A DNA stretch of 64,000 bases from Engraulis encrasicolus (GCF_034702125.1 NC_085865.1:45174445-45238444); one strand, 5' to 3'. Shown: positions 13,476 to 25,698, counted from the stretch's first letter. The notes: a model not told the origin generated them from the sequence alone. Translations and numbers: made by a program.

Positions 13476-15046
13476 CTGCTTGCAAGGCAGGGCAGGTCTC
13501 AGGCGCACCTGGATATGCTGGATACGTGATGAACACACGAGCTGTGTACTGCCTTCGAATAACATTAGTAAATTTACTACATTAATATGTGCACCCTTCC
13601 CAAAAACACAACACTGCATATACAGTACATTGCATTCATGATCTGATGATGCAAGCGTTTCCTACAAAACATTTGTTGAACAAAGTGGTTAATGGGGTTA
13701 GCCAGTGTCATACATTTGTGACTTATCTTACTGGAAAGGCTATGTTGTGCCATTTAATAGGGAATGTGGTGTGACCCACCCCCCACCCCATTTGCATTTG
13801 CAATACAAAAACTTCATCTTTTCAGGGGACTTTCAGGGTGGTAAGCATTTGTTGTTAAGGTGGCCGCCTTAGCTGCTAAAGTCCTCGGGGGGAATACCCT
13901 GGATGTAGGCTATACTGAACACCAACAAACGATGTGTCCACCACCTGCAACCAGGGCAGACTAGCAGACTAGCTAGCCCAGCTCCAGCTGTCTTCTCCAG
14001 GGAGGTGATCCATCACTGCTCTGGCCAGGACTACTACTTCACACCAGATGTCAGCAAGCTATCCAGATGCACATGCATCCAATCAATCATCAGGAACAAT
14101 CACCATGGGCCCCGGCACATAAAAATGTCCCCAGCATGTAAATACACGACCTGGCTGGCTGGCACAGTTCAGGCAACGTTCAAGTACCGTACCGTTCGTG
14201 ACATGCCTGGAGCTATAGTCAGTTTGATATTATATTATATTGATATAGTAAGTAAATATGCGCCGTATATCTGTCCTAAAGGCCCTTTTCATTTGTTTAC
14301 ATTCACACACAAATACTGCATCAACAGGTTTGAACACTAAAAGCACTGTTTATATGGTGTAGGGTAGTGAATAGTAAGAGGACTGATCACAGACTCCATA
14401 CCTCCATAAAACTGACTTCCAGGCCTGCTTACTGCATGGCTGCCTGCGGATAGTATTAATCCTTCTCAGTAAAGTGCAGCGCATTTAATCTAGATCAAAG
14501 TGCTCCTCCTACCAAAGTATTACCTGCAAAAACCCTGTCAATGAGTTGCTGCTCACCGAGTATTTATCTCCAGCACTTTCAACAACTGGTTCTGTGAAAC
14601 ACCCTTCATCTGATACCCTCTAGGCCACCCCCTCTAAACTATTGATAAGGGTGCGCTCACTCTCGGCCTCTCTGTCTTTAACAAGATAAACACAGAGCTT
14701 TAAAACAGGGCTTTAAAACCTATTTATTCTGCAGCCAGCTGTGGCATGACAGGCAGCCAGTGTATGCTGAAGGTCACCGGAATTATGCAATCCCACCTCA
14801 GGAGGCTGTCTGCTGGGGGTGTCATTAAACAGTAATGAATCAATCCCAACGCCGCCACTGTCCACAGCGCAGCACAGCACAGTGCAGAGCCAGAGCAGGG
14901 GATGAGGTGGGGTGGAGATGGGGTTGGGGAGGGGAGGAGAAATGACACAGAGCTGCACTGGTTATCTACACTACAGGCCAGCATTCTAGCTGAGGATGAC
15001 ACACAGTTTGGCACACTGAGTGTTGTAACAACTCACAGCATGACAC

Positions 15047-15049
15047 ACA

Positions 15050-15118
<69 letters not shown>
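15047..15118. repeat. (CA)n microsatellite
   Basis: About 36 CA units on the plus strand within gfod1 intron 1. A short imperfect (CTG)n follows at 15234-15262. Confidence 0.97.
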
Positions 15119-15122
<4 letters not shown>

Positions 15123-16319
15123 ACGCCCCTACTCATTTCACCGTCCTGTCACTGAAGCCATCCTGGCCTCTTACGTAAGTGCAAAACAACCTGCAGCCAC
15201 CAGAGAGGGTATCATGATGATCCACCCGCCGTGTTGCTGCTGTTGCTGCTACTGCTGCTGGCACCATGCGCTGGCCTGGCTCAGTCGGCCCGCTCTCTCT
15301 CCCTCTCTGGTTATTTTTGGGGTCATGGGACAAGATCACACGTTGTGGATATGAATCAGACCTGGGCTCCCACGGCTATTTTCAACCCGTCGTCGGTCAC
15401 TGGATCCCAGCCCTTGCGTCAGCCTGCCTGCCTGGCTGGCCGGCCCTGTGTCTGCTTGCCTTTCCAGTGATGCGAGCTGATCTGAGGCCGCCCAAACACA
15501 CTGTAGTGTTGACTCAAGAAGTCAAGAGGTTGGACTGCGATTCACACACAGTGGCTCAGTCACAGGGCAAGTATGTTTGGAAGGAGGGGAGGAAGGTGGA
15601 TTTCAGCCCAGTCATGAGATACTTGATAACAGTGACACACAGCTGGCTCAAGCAAGCTGCCTGGGACACAGGCACATCACTGAAAAGACAGCGCGCAGTA
15701 ATAACAGGAGGATGACTTTAATGGCATCACGCAGGCTATTGCTGTGCCAAAGCACTGTCTGTGCGTAGGCCTACATATCTGAGAATCTGACAGCAAGGCT
15801 CAGGCTGTTACCTGCGTAAGCTATTAAGGCTACAGGGCAAACCCGTGCCGACCTGCATTACTGAGGTGTTGAAAGTGGGTGTGGTGCTCTGAAAACACAC
15901 ACGTCTGATTTTGGAACAAATGATAAGCAATAATGGCAGACCTGCCGCAGACACACAGAAGAAAGAAAGGCAATCTAAAAAGACTCACAACTAATCATCA
16001 TTGATATCGATGTGCAGAGTGACGTAGAGTTGTCAGTCATGAACTACACGTTAAACCAGAGGAACTGGATCGGTCTATTGTGCAAATGGGACGTGAGACG
16101 TGCCCAGAAATGATGCAGTCCAATTTGGGCACAGTTCAGCATCATGGACTGAGAGCAAGGTACATATTAAAGACAAAAACAACCAGAGTTATCCTCCATA
16201 AATCTAGCAGGTAGAGACAGAAGGATTAAAGAGCTAGCTTATCTCACACGTATGTGAAGAATGTCGATGTATGCTATGACAGGCAGCGACTCACAGACAG
16301 GCACCCAAAATCAACTTAC

Positions 16320-16572
16320 CCAGTGTTTTGACAGCGATCTGCCTAGTTAGCGGTGGTGGGAGGTTGATGCAAACCAAATCCACATCCTGGTGCAGTAGCA
16401 CGTCGTCAATCCGGTTGGTGTAAAAGGGCACATCCATCTCCTTGGCTAGCTCCTCAGCTTCCTCTTGCGTGCGGCCCCACAGAGCTTTCACCGAGAAGCC
16501 CTCATTTTTCAGCAGGGGGATGATCACCCTCGCGGTCAGGCTGGTGCCGAACACACCGACCCCGGGCAGCAT
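16320..16572 (-). CDS. gfod1: gfod1, first coding exon (gene continues left of window)
   Basis: First coding exon of Gfo/Idh/MocA-family oxidoreductase domain protein 1, 84 codons plus one base. The protein starts [18 protein letters not shown], a Rossmann nucleotide-binding start with a glycine-rich loop, followed by [17 protein letters not shown] and then [20 protein letters not shown]. Residue by residue this is closer to vertebrate GFOD1 than to GFOD2 (GFOD1-type [12 protein letters not shown] and [15 protein letters not shown]). The exon ends at a consensus donor (G then GTAAGT on the minus strand, positions 16320/16319), splitting a Gly codon where the family continues GIGKN. The start codon context is GCCATGC. 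Vertebrate GFOD1 has a large second coding exon after a long intron. No reading frame for it exists between 1 and 16319, so it must lie beyond the left edge. The biochemical role of GFOD1 is poorly defined; an NAD(P)-dependent reaction is inferred from the fold only. Confidence 0.95.
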
Positions 16573-17150
16573 GGCTCGCCTTTGAATGCCGTCTTCACAG
16601 CTTAATAACTCCGGGCTTCGGCGCTACTACCATCGCAGCCTCGTAGTGCAGTAACAACGCGGCAAAAACGCGCAGAAAAGGACAGCGGCTGTCTCACATC
16701 AGGTGGCCATCCACCTGCGCAAAACGACCCGCTGTCTCGCATCGTACCCGATCGGCTAACCTCGTCATGGGAATCGGCCTAGGCACCACCCACCCCCTAA
16801 AATACACTGTTGAAATTTAGAGCCTTCTAATATCGCTAAAGCCGATGCACCATCTCATCACAGTTTCTTCTAAGCTATGCAACGCAGCCTGTGGTGCTCT
16901 CTGTACAATACACGTCGCTCCCTCGCTGCCGTTAGCCCGCTTCTTTCAATAAACCACCACCAAGAATCCAACAAATCTGTCCATTTTAAGAATACTTAAA
17001 ATTGGTATCCATCCGCTAAAACTAACCTTAGCGGGTCCATGGTTTTCTTAGCAAAGAGCCGGGGTAGATCCGATGTAAAATGCTACTTGTTATTGATGGT
17101 GCAGCCCCGTTGTGCCGTGCTCTGTGCGCGCTATACGTCACTCTCGCCGT
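16573..17150 (-). promoter_or_regulatory. gfod1: CpG-rich 5' region of gfod1 (5' UTR and promoter, approximate)
   Basis: The sequence just upstream of the gfod1 ATG on the minus strand is clearly richer in CpG than the AT-rich flanks (for example the stretches around 16570-16760 and 17090-17160), as expected for a CpG-island promoter of a broadly expressed vertebrate gene. No TATA box is obvious and the transcription start cannot be fixed from sequence. The limits are approximate. Confidence 0.5.
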
Positions 17151-18642
17151 CCAGCCCTCCCCGTTTTTAACCCTCTCGTGTCTGGAACCTAATGTCAGTG
17201 AGCACATGCAATTCTGGAATGTGCACACAAAGGACATTTATGAAGCTTATGTTATGACTTCATAATATTCGTAATCCCTGTTTGTGCTCAAATTCTATTG
17301 TCGTTAATACACTATACAAATTCAATTTCTTTGTAGTATGTTGTTTTTATTTATGGATATATATTACTTATTTACATTACTTTAAGGTTTGCTGAAATAT
17401 AAAGCCTCATGTTGTCGTAGAAGTATTAACCTATACCTCCATTAGTCACTCACTTTATTTGTTCTGTGTGCTAGTGGTGCCACATTGGCAATGTGACCAA
17501 AAGGTCAAAGGTCAGATTGACTGCTGATAGGCCACAGTGGGGTCAAACGCCATCCAACCAACACTGCAGTTGATGTTGTATCTGTGAAGCACTGCAGTCC
17601 CACTTAGGATGTGTACAACTAAAGGGTATGTGTTCTGAACATGTGAGAGGTTTTACACACCATTGTGTATTAATGTGATAGTATTAGTAGGCTACCCCCA
17701 TTTCCCCCATCCCAAATAGGCTTCAAAATATAACCTGTCATACATTGTAATAGAGACAGATATTTGTGAAAGACATGAGTGATACTATTTGAGATGAAGT
17801 CAGGGCCACTCTGGGATTGTTGTCGACTGCGGTTCACTGCAAAGGCCCCCTGACTATCTGCCCTGTTTACCTGGCTAAGGCCAACGGGCCAATAAATATT
17901 AATAATTGACTCCTCACTTCGATCCTAACCCTGGTCTGACCTGTGTAGTTCATTCACACATTGTTTTCTTTAGATTTTGCAAACTTTACACACACAGAAC
18001 AAATACAGCAAAATCAGACATGTCACACATATTTGTGAAATTTGTGGAATGTGACATTTCATTTGATACACATATGCCCTTTGCATGCCTGTCTAGCTTT
18101 GCATTTAAGAGGTACGATTGGCGCGGCAGGATTTAGTCCTGTGCCAATCCACATTCGCCTGCAGTCTACATGCTTTTATTGTCTTCCATATACGTGTAAA
18201 TCCCAAGATGTCTCAAAAGCACTGAGCCCTGGAAGTGTGTGTGCGGTACCTGATATTCATTTCAGCATTTGAGTGAACCCTAACTGCTATTCCATAACAT
18301 GTCTGATAAAAATGGAAATATTCAACGGATGAATCAGCTAATCAAAGCTCTCTCAGACACCTGTTTTAATTCTGGATGGAACAAAAAGGGAGAATTTGAA
18401 TTCCCGAGCATGACGAGCAAGCTCCCACAAATTCCTGGGAATGAGTCAATGAGTGCAGGCAATGTCACCTTTCACTATTCATTCAGTCAACACAGCAGCT
18501 TTATTTTACATTACACTACATTTAGCTGTAATTTCTTTTCCAATAAATTTTCTTGACCTTCTTTTCATATTTTATTTTTATTATTAGTAGTAGTAGTAGT
18601 ATTTATTATCCTACACAGTGACAAATGGCAGGGCAAGGACAA

Positions 18643-18985
18643 GGGCAGTCATGGGTGAGCGGTTAGGGCGTCAGACTTGCATCCGAGAGGTTGCCGGTTC
18701 GACTCCCAACCCGCCAGGTTGGTGGGGCGAGTAATCAACCAGTGCTCTCCCCCATCCTCCTCCATGACTGAGGTACCCTGAGCATGGTACCGTCCCACTG
18801 CACTGCTCCCCATGGGGCGCCACTGAGGGCTGCCCCCTTGCACGGGTGAGGCATAAATGCAATTTTGTTGTGTGCAGTGTTCACTTGTGTGCTGTGGAGT
18901 GCTGTGTCACAATGACAATGGGAGTTGGAGTTTCCCAATGGGCTTTCTTTCTTCAAATAAAAATCTTGAATCTGGAATCTTGAAT
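18643..18985 (+). repeat. tRNA-derived SINE (family S1), near full length
   Basis: The head GGGCAGTCATGGGTGAGCGG gives box A, and GGTTCGACTCC at 18696-18706 gives box B. The body ends GTGCTGTGTCACAATGACAA and then GTTTCCCAATGGGCTTTC, with an A-rich/AATCTTGAATC 3' tail. Other copies of the same family are at 22698-23005 (+), about 23795-24063 (-) and 58520-58800 (-). Confidence 0.88.
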
Positions 18986-19011
18986 CATTTTAAATCCAAA
19001 GCATCTACAGA

Positions 19012-19160
19012 TATTTTGGAGCAATGTGGGATTGAGTGCCTTGCTCAAGAGCAAGCCATGGATGGAGGGGTAGGTAGAGTTAAAAGTGAGATTCGAACCT
19101 GCAACCCTCTGATCTCAATTCCATATGACGTCCCCAGCCATTAGGCCGCGGCTGCCCCAT
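19012..19160 (-). repeat. tRNA-derived SINE fragment (different family)
   Basis: Read on the minus strand it starts GGGGCAGCCGCGGCCTAATG (tRNA-like head) with box B GCAGGTTCGAATCTCAC, then CTTGAGCAAGGCACTCAATC. This arrangement is common in teleost genomes. It lies directly after an S1 SINE. Confidence 0.7.
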
Positions 19161-19569
19161 TTCCTGACACAAAAGGGATGTGGTGCTCTAATCAGAAAGA
19201 CCCAACTTTAGAAAGGTTTACTAGTGTGGTCACTATTAGTCAGTAATACATACCTAATGACTGTGTGTGTCAGGGCCGTAACCAGACATTTTCAAATATC
19301 AGGGTCAAATACTGTACAGCATACTGTTCATTTCTTCAGTCAAACTCTTCAGTTGGCTTTCATTCCTCACTGCCCAGAGGATGCGCACCAGAGTGTTTGA
19401 TGAGAACACTTACCTTGCAATGTGTATCCATGACTCGTGCACTGACTGTTGTGAGGCTAATATTCTGATAATAGTTGGAATATTTCAACTCATTTCAATA
19501 TATCAATATATCAATATGGGCTGTGTTTGAGGTAAATAAATGGAAATATAGGGTGCCATATAATGACGG

Positions 19570-19608
19570 AATTCATCCTTATTGATCATTGATCAATAAG
19601 GATGAATT
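19570..19608. repeat. perfect 39-nt near-palindrome
   Basis: 19-bp arms AATTCATCCTTATTGATCA and its exact reverse complement, separated by one T (19589). It is intergenic, with no flanking gene end that would make it a terminator-like structure. Confidence 0.85.
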
Positions 19609-21171
19609 GATCATAGATCGATTTTCATCATAGATACATTTTACATTTCTGAAAAAATAAATACACAGTACATGACCTCTGTGTCCTCTATGGTAGTTAC
19701 AGCCATGGTGTAAGTGTAAGTGTCTAGTGTTAAGAAAATCAAGAGTTTTTTGGGTTCTTATTATGATTAGTGGCTAACATGTGGACTAGATTAAGGCCAC
19801 ATTGTGTTACTAAAAAATCATTTGGTTTGCAGACAGTACAACTTGAACTGACTCACAATGAGATGTCACCATGACATGCAATGTGCAGTGTATACCCTGT
19901 GAAATACAATGCCCTCAATGTATAGTGTACCTAATGTATACTCTAAGTAAGGTAAGTAATGTAATCTCTCTCTGTTATTGTTTGTCCTTTTAATGGTGTG
20001 TATTCTGTTGTGATTAAAGGTTGTCCTTTATTTGCAGAGCATGGATTTACACAACCTTTCTGTTTCTCTGACTGTTATTCACAATTCTGCAGCTCCTCTC
20101 TCTCACCCCAGTCAGTGCCAATAGTGCCATCTACTGGTTCACAATTTAACAACAGTTGAAGTAAACACCGCCCTCTTCAAAAATAGCATGGAGCAATTGA
20201 GCATCCTGTCCATTTGTTGGAGACTATTATTTAGTAAACATTCATGAAAAGATCAAATTTAGCAATAGGCAGCACAGTTTCAATGATCAGCATAGAAGCA
20301 ATACCAACTCTGACCACCATCCTACACAGTGCACCTTTAATGAGGTCTACTACTTATTTTTGGAAAGCCCGCCAGGATGGTAGACAGTTGAAAACAAGCT
20401 GGTCCGCTTCAGAAAGACTCGGCTAGAGGTGGAGCACTCAAATCCTTTTTATTGCTATTTTATCGCATTTGTGTTGGAATCTCCGACCTGTATGTAATCA
20501 TTGGTTGGAATTCAATTAATGGATGGAACGTCATACATTAAGGTGCTAAATTTGGAAGTGGTGCAGAGCTGCAGATGCATGAAAGACATTGTAACATGTA
20601 CTGTTCATGTGCTGTTCTTATAATATGTGACCCCCCACCACGAAACCAGGCATAAGTCGCGCAGCCGCGTTCAGAGCTACAGCCAAATTTAGTCAGGGAA
20701 GCGATTTTCTATGTGTTTTGACATCTTGGAAGAAAACGGTGCCTTAACACTTATATTTTCAATTTCCATGGTCATTACATTCAAATTCGGTCAATAAAGA
20801 TGTTTATTATGTCAATTATGTCAGCGTGATCAAAAGTTCAGGCTTCACTGAGCAAAGAGAAAGCCGAAATGGGCCACTTTTCCCCGACCGAAACAACCTC
20901 CGATCTGTTGCGGATCATCCAAGTGTTTGGTACGAGGAGAAAGCTAATGAAATGCCCTGTCCAATCACGTAGGTCAAATGGCGATATTATTTTGTAGTTC
21001 TTTTAAAATAGCCAATCAAAAGAGTAAACCAAACCCTCTTGTTGCTATGCCTGTCAAGATCAAGCTCCGTGATTGGTCAAACGCCCACCGCGTGCTCTAC
21101 GGGCATGCGCAGTTCTCTCACTTACATCCGCAACAAACCAAGCATGGTCAGTGTTATTGCAAGTTTGATTA

Positions 21172-22364
21172 ATGTTTCGTCTCGTAAATAGCCGTATTTA
21201 CTCCTCATTTTTGGACAACAATGACAAGGACAAAGGCGACTGGGAGTCTGATGATGACTGGGATGCCTTTGATGATGAAAAAGACGATCGAGTGCACGAA
21301 CTGGGAACAGATTCAGCAGTGGAGAAGACCAATGCGATTTTTACCGCGGACGTATCTCCCAATTCTGGCTATGAAAAGACCAATAATCTTTGGTAAGTTA
21401 GTGTGCAACTTAGTTACATAGCAGAGGACACTTTCTGTTTCTTGATTTTTACGTTTTAACCCTCCGGATTTCATCTGCATGACATGTATGTGTGGGTATA
21501 GTGGAGCTCTAGAAAAACGTCTCAGTGCATGCCTTTAGTGATTACATACTCCTCGTTTTGAAATGGGCTAAACTTAAAATAATACTGAGAGTATATGCAA
21601 CTATTCTACCTGTAGTTAACTGGAATGGTATTTTTTACATACTATTCCTATTATTTTATTCCAGCATCAGCAAGGAAAGACTAACAGGCTTACTGAAATG
21701 GCACTCCAATGGGACAGGACAGGAGGGAGAAAGAGATCCCTTCAGCTAGACAACATCAAAGGAGAGGTGACATTCATCCAACAACAAGGTTCACAAAATG
21801 CCCTAGTGCTCACTGGACATGTCCCTGGATTTAAACGTGATGATCTGCAGCCCCTGCCTTCAGTTCACACTGCCACCAAGGTCAACCAAAGCTACAAAGA
21901 TGTTCTTCTTGGGACAGGTAATTAACATTCTCTTTTAAATATTGTGGTCATCTAACCTATTTGTAATATGGGTGTCATAGTTGGCTGGTAGCCATTCTTT
22001 TAATGAATTTCATGTTTATGCTGCAGCTGTCATATTTCAATGCTTTTAAGGTTAATATCTTGATTTACAATGGGCGGCGATTGTTAAAATTCTACTCCAT
22101 ATAATGAGCTATATCGATTTATATTTAAATAATTAATTTCAGTTGAGCTGGAAAAGAGAAAAAAATGTAGCTGTCTTAGGGTATAACTATTTTTGTTTTG
22201 AAAACTTTTTTTCTGTCAATTCATTATTTTTGTTATTTTTCATAGAGAAGAACTATTGGACCATCAAGCACCAACAAGAGTGGAGACTTGAAGAAAGCGA
22301 CGCATATCTGAATCTTACACTGACTCTGAGAGTGCCCATAGACAGGTTGTGGGCGTGGAGATGA
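21172..22364 (+). pseudogene. three-exon gene-like structure inside the TIR element, unrecognised
   Basis: Segment 1 (21172-21392) reads MFRLVNSRIYSSFLDNNDKD and then an acidic stretch WESDDDWDAFDDEKDD, ending at a GTAAGT donor. Segment 2 (21665-21917) has an ATTCCAG acceptor and a GTAATT donor. Segment 3 (22246-22364) has a TTTCATAG acceptor and ends in TGA. Segments 2 and 3 join in one open frame (IKGEVTFIQQQGSQNALVL ... EKNYWTIKHQQEWRLEES). Segment 1 joins segment 2 in a frame that runs 28 codons (ERLTGLLKWHSNG) and stops, so a frameshift or another splice is needed. I do not recognise the protein. It may be a decayed element-encoded protein or a captured host fragment. Confidence 0.4.
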
Positions 22365-22414
22365 ACTTTTAAATCTGTAAATATGTGGCAAGTACACAAG
22401 AGAATACGTGAGTA

Positions 22415-22417
<3 letters not shown>

Positions 22418-22469
<52 letters not shown>

Positions 22470-22478
22470 CGCGCGCGC
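22418..22478. repeat. (TG)n followed by (GC)n
   Basis: An alternating purine-pyrimidine tract of about 60 bp, TG then CG, a classic Z-DNA-prone sequence, inside the 2.85-kb TIR element. Confidence 0.95.
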
Positions 22479-22697
22479 GTGCATGCGTGTGCATGTGTGT
22501 ATGTGTTTATGCTAAATGCATTTAATTTAATGCTATATTGACCTAAATGTTCATGTCCTTGATGCACTGTATGTTGTGTTTTTTTAAGCTTTGGCAGCAT
22601 TGATACTTCCAAGCATGCCAATAAAGCACATTTGAATTTGAATATGCAAGTTAAATTGTCTTTTTTAGTTCTTTTAGGGTTGCCATTGGTAAGCGGT

Positions 22698-23005
22698 AGG
22701 GCAGTCATGGGTAAGCGGTTAGGGCATCAGACTGTATCCCAAAGGTTGCCGGTTCGACTCGTGACCCGCCAGGTTGGTGTGGGAGTAATTAAGCAGTGCT
22801 CTCCCCATAATCCTCCAAGACTAAGGTACCCTGAGTATGGTTCCGTCCTGCCGCACTGCTCCCTTTGGGGCGCCATTGGGGGCTGCCCCCTTTTGAGGCA
22901 TAAATGCAATTTCATTGTGCGCAGTGTGCACTTGTGTGCTGTGGAGTGCTGTGTCACAATGACAAAGGTAGTAGGAGTTTCCCAGTTGGGCTTTCACTTT
23001 CTTTA
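22698..23005 (+). repeat. tRNA-derived SINE S1, second copy
   Basis: Same head (GTAAGCGGTTAGGGC), box B GGTTCGACTC, body and GTTTCCCAGTTGGGCTTTC end as the 18643 copy, with moderate divergence. It lies inside the 2.85-kb TIR element, so it inserted after that element. Confidence 0.87.
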
Positions 23006-23794
23006 AGGCATAACATGAAGACAAATACAGTATGAGAGCATGAATTGGTGATATAAGATGATCATATTTCAGGTGGATGATTTCCCCGAAATTCCATTTG
23101 GATGGAAAAGTCAGTTTCCGTTTAAATAATAGGTTAAAGTTCTTTGATTTAAACAAAACTTCTGTGACATGTCCGTCATAGTGTCATTAATCATCTGTGA
23201 AAATTTCATGTCAATCGGATGATAATTAATATGCGTTGCTAAGGACTTTATACCTATAAAATAGTCCAAAACTTTGACGGCCGATTTCTCGAAAAGGCGT
23301 TTCGCGAAATATGTCCAAACTCCAAAAGTAAAATTTCCGTAACTTTGGTTCTACTTATGATAGAAACATAATTTTTTCACCATAATAAACCTTGGGTTCT
23401 GCTCTATCAATCCACATAGATAACTCATTTTTGATATCCAGAGACTTATGCCTGGTTTTGTGGTGGTGGGTCACATATGTCTAGCACCATACGAGCTACG
23501 GCAGACACTCTGCAAGGTAGTAAACTCTGTAGCCTCTGCAGATGGACCCATCGACGGGCCCATTCACTCTTTGCCAAAAAATACTCAACTACATCATAAC
23601 AACATTGCTATGACATTACCGAGAGCCAGATTAAGACATGGTCATTACAATTTTGGTGACAGTAAGTTTATATCATATAGCTCTGCCCAAAGTGGTTAAT
23701 ATCGTTCCATAGCATGTACACAGCAATGCCACACCCACTTCCAGTGGAATCTGTCACCTTATATGCTCATATGATTATATGAATGTGACGTGAA

Positions 23795-24063
23795 GGCGAA
23801 AGCCCAACTGGGAATCTCCTACTTCCATTGTCATTGTGACACAGCACTCCACAGCACACAAGTGCACACTGCATACAATGAAATTGCATTTATGCCTCAC
23901 CCGTGAAAGGGAGCCCGAAAGGGAGCATTGCGGCAGGAGTACCTCAGTGATGGAGGAGAATGGGGGAGAGCATTGGTCAATTACTATTCCCACCAATCTG
24001 ACAGGTCCGGAGTCAAACTGGCAACCTTTGGGCTAGAAGCGCCCAAACCACTTACCCTGCCCT
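23795..24063 (-). repeat. tRNA-derived SINE S1, third copy, inverted
   Basis: Reverse-strand match to S1: GAAAGCCCAACTGGGAATCT at the left and the CAAACCACTTACCCTGCCC head complement at the right. Internal deletions are present around 23910-23940. Confidence 0.82.
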
Positions 24064-24510
24064 ATGAGCTTGCAAAAAACTCATAATTATCATTACACCA
24101 AATATTGATTTATGAACTCTCCCTTTGTTTAGACACTTTCATTATTTTTTTCAAGAAGAAAGGAAATGTTTTACAAACATCTGAATAGAATAAACCCACA
24201 ATGTTTGTTACCCTAACAACCTATAAATAGAGTAATCCAGGAATGTTTTGTTGTGGCATAATGTTTTGGGTTTTTTTTTTTTAGAGCTGTATTTTCTCTG
24301 ATGGTCATGAGTCATGAGACTGGCTATTGCAACAGCAAAGTTCATAGAAGTTTGATCTGACCAAGTACACAATTCCCGTGGGGTTTAACTACCATCTATC
24401 AAACGCACCTTTATGCTACTGGATGAAGCTACAACCAATGAAATTGAAGCACCACATTGATTGTAGTTCTTTGACATAAACATTCTTCACACATTGGCCT
24501 ATACTGTAGG

Positions 24511-24975
24511 CAGTAGTGTAGTCTACTTTTTTGTGGCGGGTATACCGAAATCCCTGATCTTTTCTGGTGGGTATACTGCCTGCGTTCTACGTAGAGGTTT
24601 TCAAAGTGGGGGCCGGGGACCCCTGGGGGGGCCGCGAAGGGATGCTAGGGGGGCTGCCGAAGGTTGACAGAAAAAGTATAGCACATCAAAATAAATAATT
24701 AATGAATTAATGTGCACCAAAATAAACCACAATCAGTTAAACAATATTCCCCTTAGTTAAAAACTGTGTGATAATCTGTTGCAACTAACATTATTACATG
24801 CTACACATTATTTTATATATCCCAATGGGACACTGACACACGCATATGGTCATGAAAGGGGGCGCTGAAAAAATAGTATAGCACGTCCCATGTAAGGGGG
24901 GCCTTGGCTGGAATTTAACGTTATATGGGGGGCCTTGTCATGGTAAAGTTTGGGAACCCCTTGACTACACCACTG
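24511..24975. mobile_element. second copy of the CAGTGGTGTAGTCTAC MITE, interrupted by a nested hAT-like element
   Basis: The left end CAGTAGTGTAGTCTAC and right end GACTACACCACTG match the 39460 MITE, with a 7/8 target duplication (ACTGTAGG and ACTGTCGG). Inside, from about 24593 to 24964, a second element is inserted near the right end. Its ends AGGTTTTCAAAGTGGGGGCC and (reverse complement of the right) AGGGGTTCCCAAACTTTACC are typical hAT/Charlie-like termini. Confidence 0.8.
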
Positions 24976-25698
24976 ACTGTCGGCCTAGGGATTAGTCCTC
25001 CTACTACCACACAGCACACTACACCTGCCACTTACTGCTAAAATACAGTTGTTCGAATTCAGTCTATTTACAAATTTAGCATTTTCAAAATGCCTGTGAA
25101 ACTTGGTGCTATAGTCGTCTCTGGCACTGGCCATGTTAAGCCTATTTGATGCTCAGATTGCCTGAGCTTCATATAATAATAGCTTTATGCGCCATATCTA
25201 ATCCTACATATATGCAGTTGAAAAGTTTTTGTGCTTAAAAATCATATTTGTTTCACATGTCTTTGTTACTAAAACGTTTTTTTGCACAACTGAAGACCAC
25301 AGGGGCAATGACCCAGTACAAAAAAGTCACCATAACACACCCATGACCTCTTTGCAGATGTAGGCTAGGGCATTGTTCTCAGAGCCCTGGCAAAATAGCC
25401 TACTCTTGTCTTGGTGTTTATTTAACCAGGAAATTGCTGGCTTGGTGAGAGGAGCTGAAACACATGCTGATTGTTTCAAAGTGCACCCATGGGAAAACAC
25501 ATGCAGCAATATGTTGGCATCAGCTGGGGATCTTTGTGATAATCTTCGAAGATAAAATCTAATGGAAATCCATGTAGATATTTTCTTTTGTTTTGTTTTC
25601 TTTAGTTTTTTTTTCTTTTCTTTTCTTTTCTTTTCTTTTACAGACATTACTTTTGGCATCACTATTGTACCATTAGGCCTACATCATGTTTTACACAG

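Larger units (their letters stand above)
17150..20625. other. intergenic region with no gene seen
   Basis: Between the gfod1 promoter and the 2.85-kb TIR element. It is AT-rich, with only SINEs (18643-18985 and 19012-19160) and a short palindrome (19570-19608). A small frame at 18299-18556 (MSDKNGNIQRMNQLIKALSD...) has no recognisable family, start context or splice support. From 19620 to 20620 nothing could be named. Confidence 0.6.
20626..23475 (+). mobile_element. 2.85-kb TIR element, TA-flanked, superfamily unresolved
   Basis: 33-bp terminal inverted repeats, 31/33 identical, at 20626-20658 and 23443-23475. The outermost bases are TGTGACCC, the inner block is AAACCAGGCATAAGTC, and TA (or ATAT) lies on each side. 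The TIR sequence occurs nowhere else in the window. Inside are three exon-like open segments (21172-21392, 21665-21917, 22246-22364), a (TG)n/(GC)n tract, and a tRNA-SINE inserted at 22698-23005. TA duplication would fit Tc1/mariner or ISL2EU-like groups, but the internal sequence does not look like Tc1. Confidence 0.75.

Noticed and set aside
13252..13536. Minus-strand frame sharing peptides (PPSDATPSALQLV, KIGNSSHF, GQPCRLGNV) with another at 30448-30792
   Set aside because: Both are inside copies of the R1 repeat; the shared peptides follow from nucleotide homology of the repeat. Intact frames in two copies are mildly notable, but the third copy (63740) breaks it.
15266..15715. 149-codon frame MRWPGSVGPLSL...
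   Set aside because: No recognisable domain, no splice or promoter support, lies in gfod1 intron in a CpG-poor region; likely chance.
18299..18556. 85-codon frame MSDKNGNIQRMNQLIKALSD...
   Set aside because: Single short frame without a family match, flanking splice sites or CpG promoter; kept only as a note.
18643..18985. Functional tRNA gene at the SINE heads
   Set aside because: Box A and B are present, but the rest does not fold as a full tRNA cloverleaf by eye and the same body follows in every copy, so it is a SINE.
22632..23006. 124-codon frame overlapping 22700-23000
   Set aside because: Read-through of the S1 SINE.
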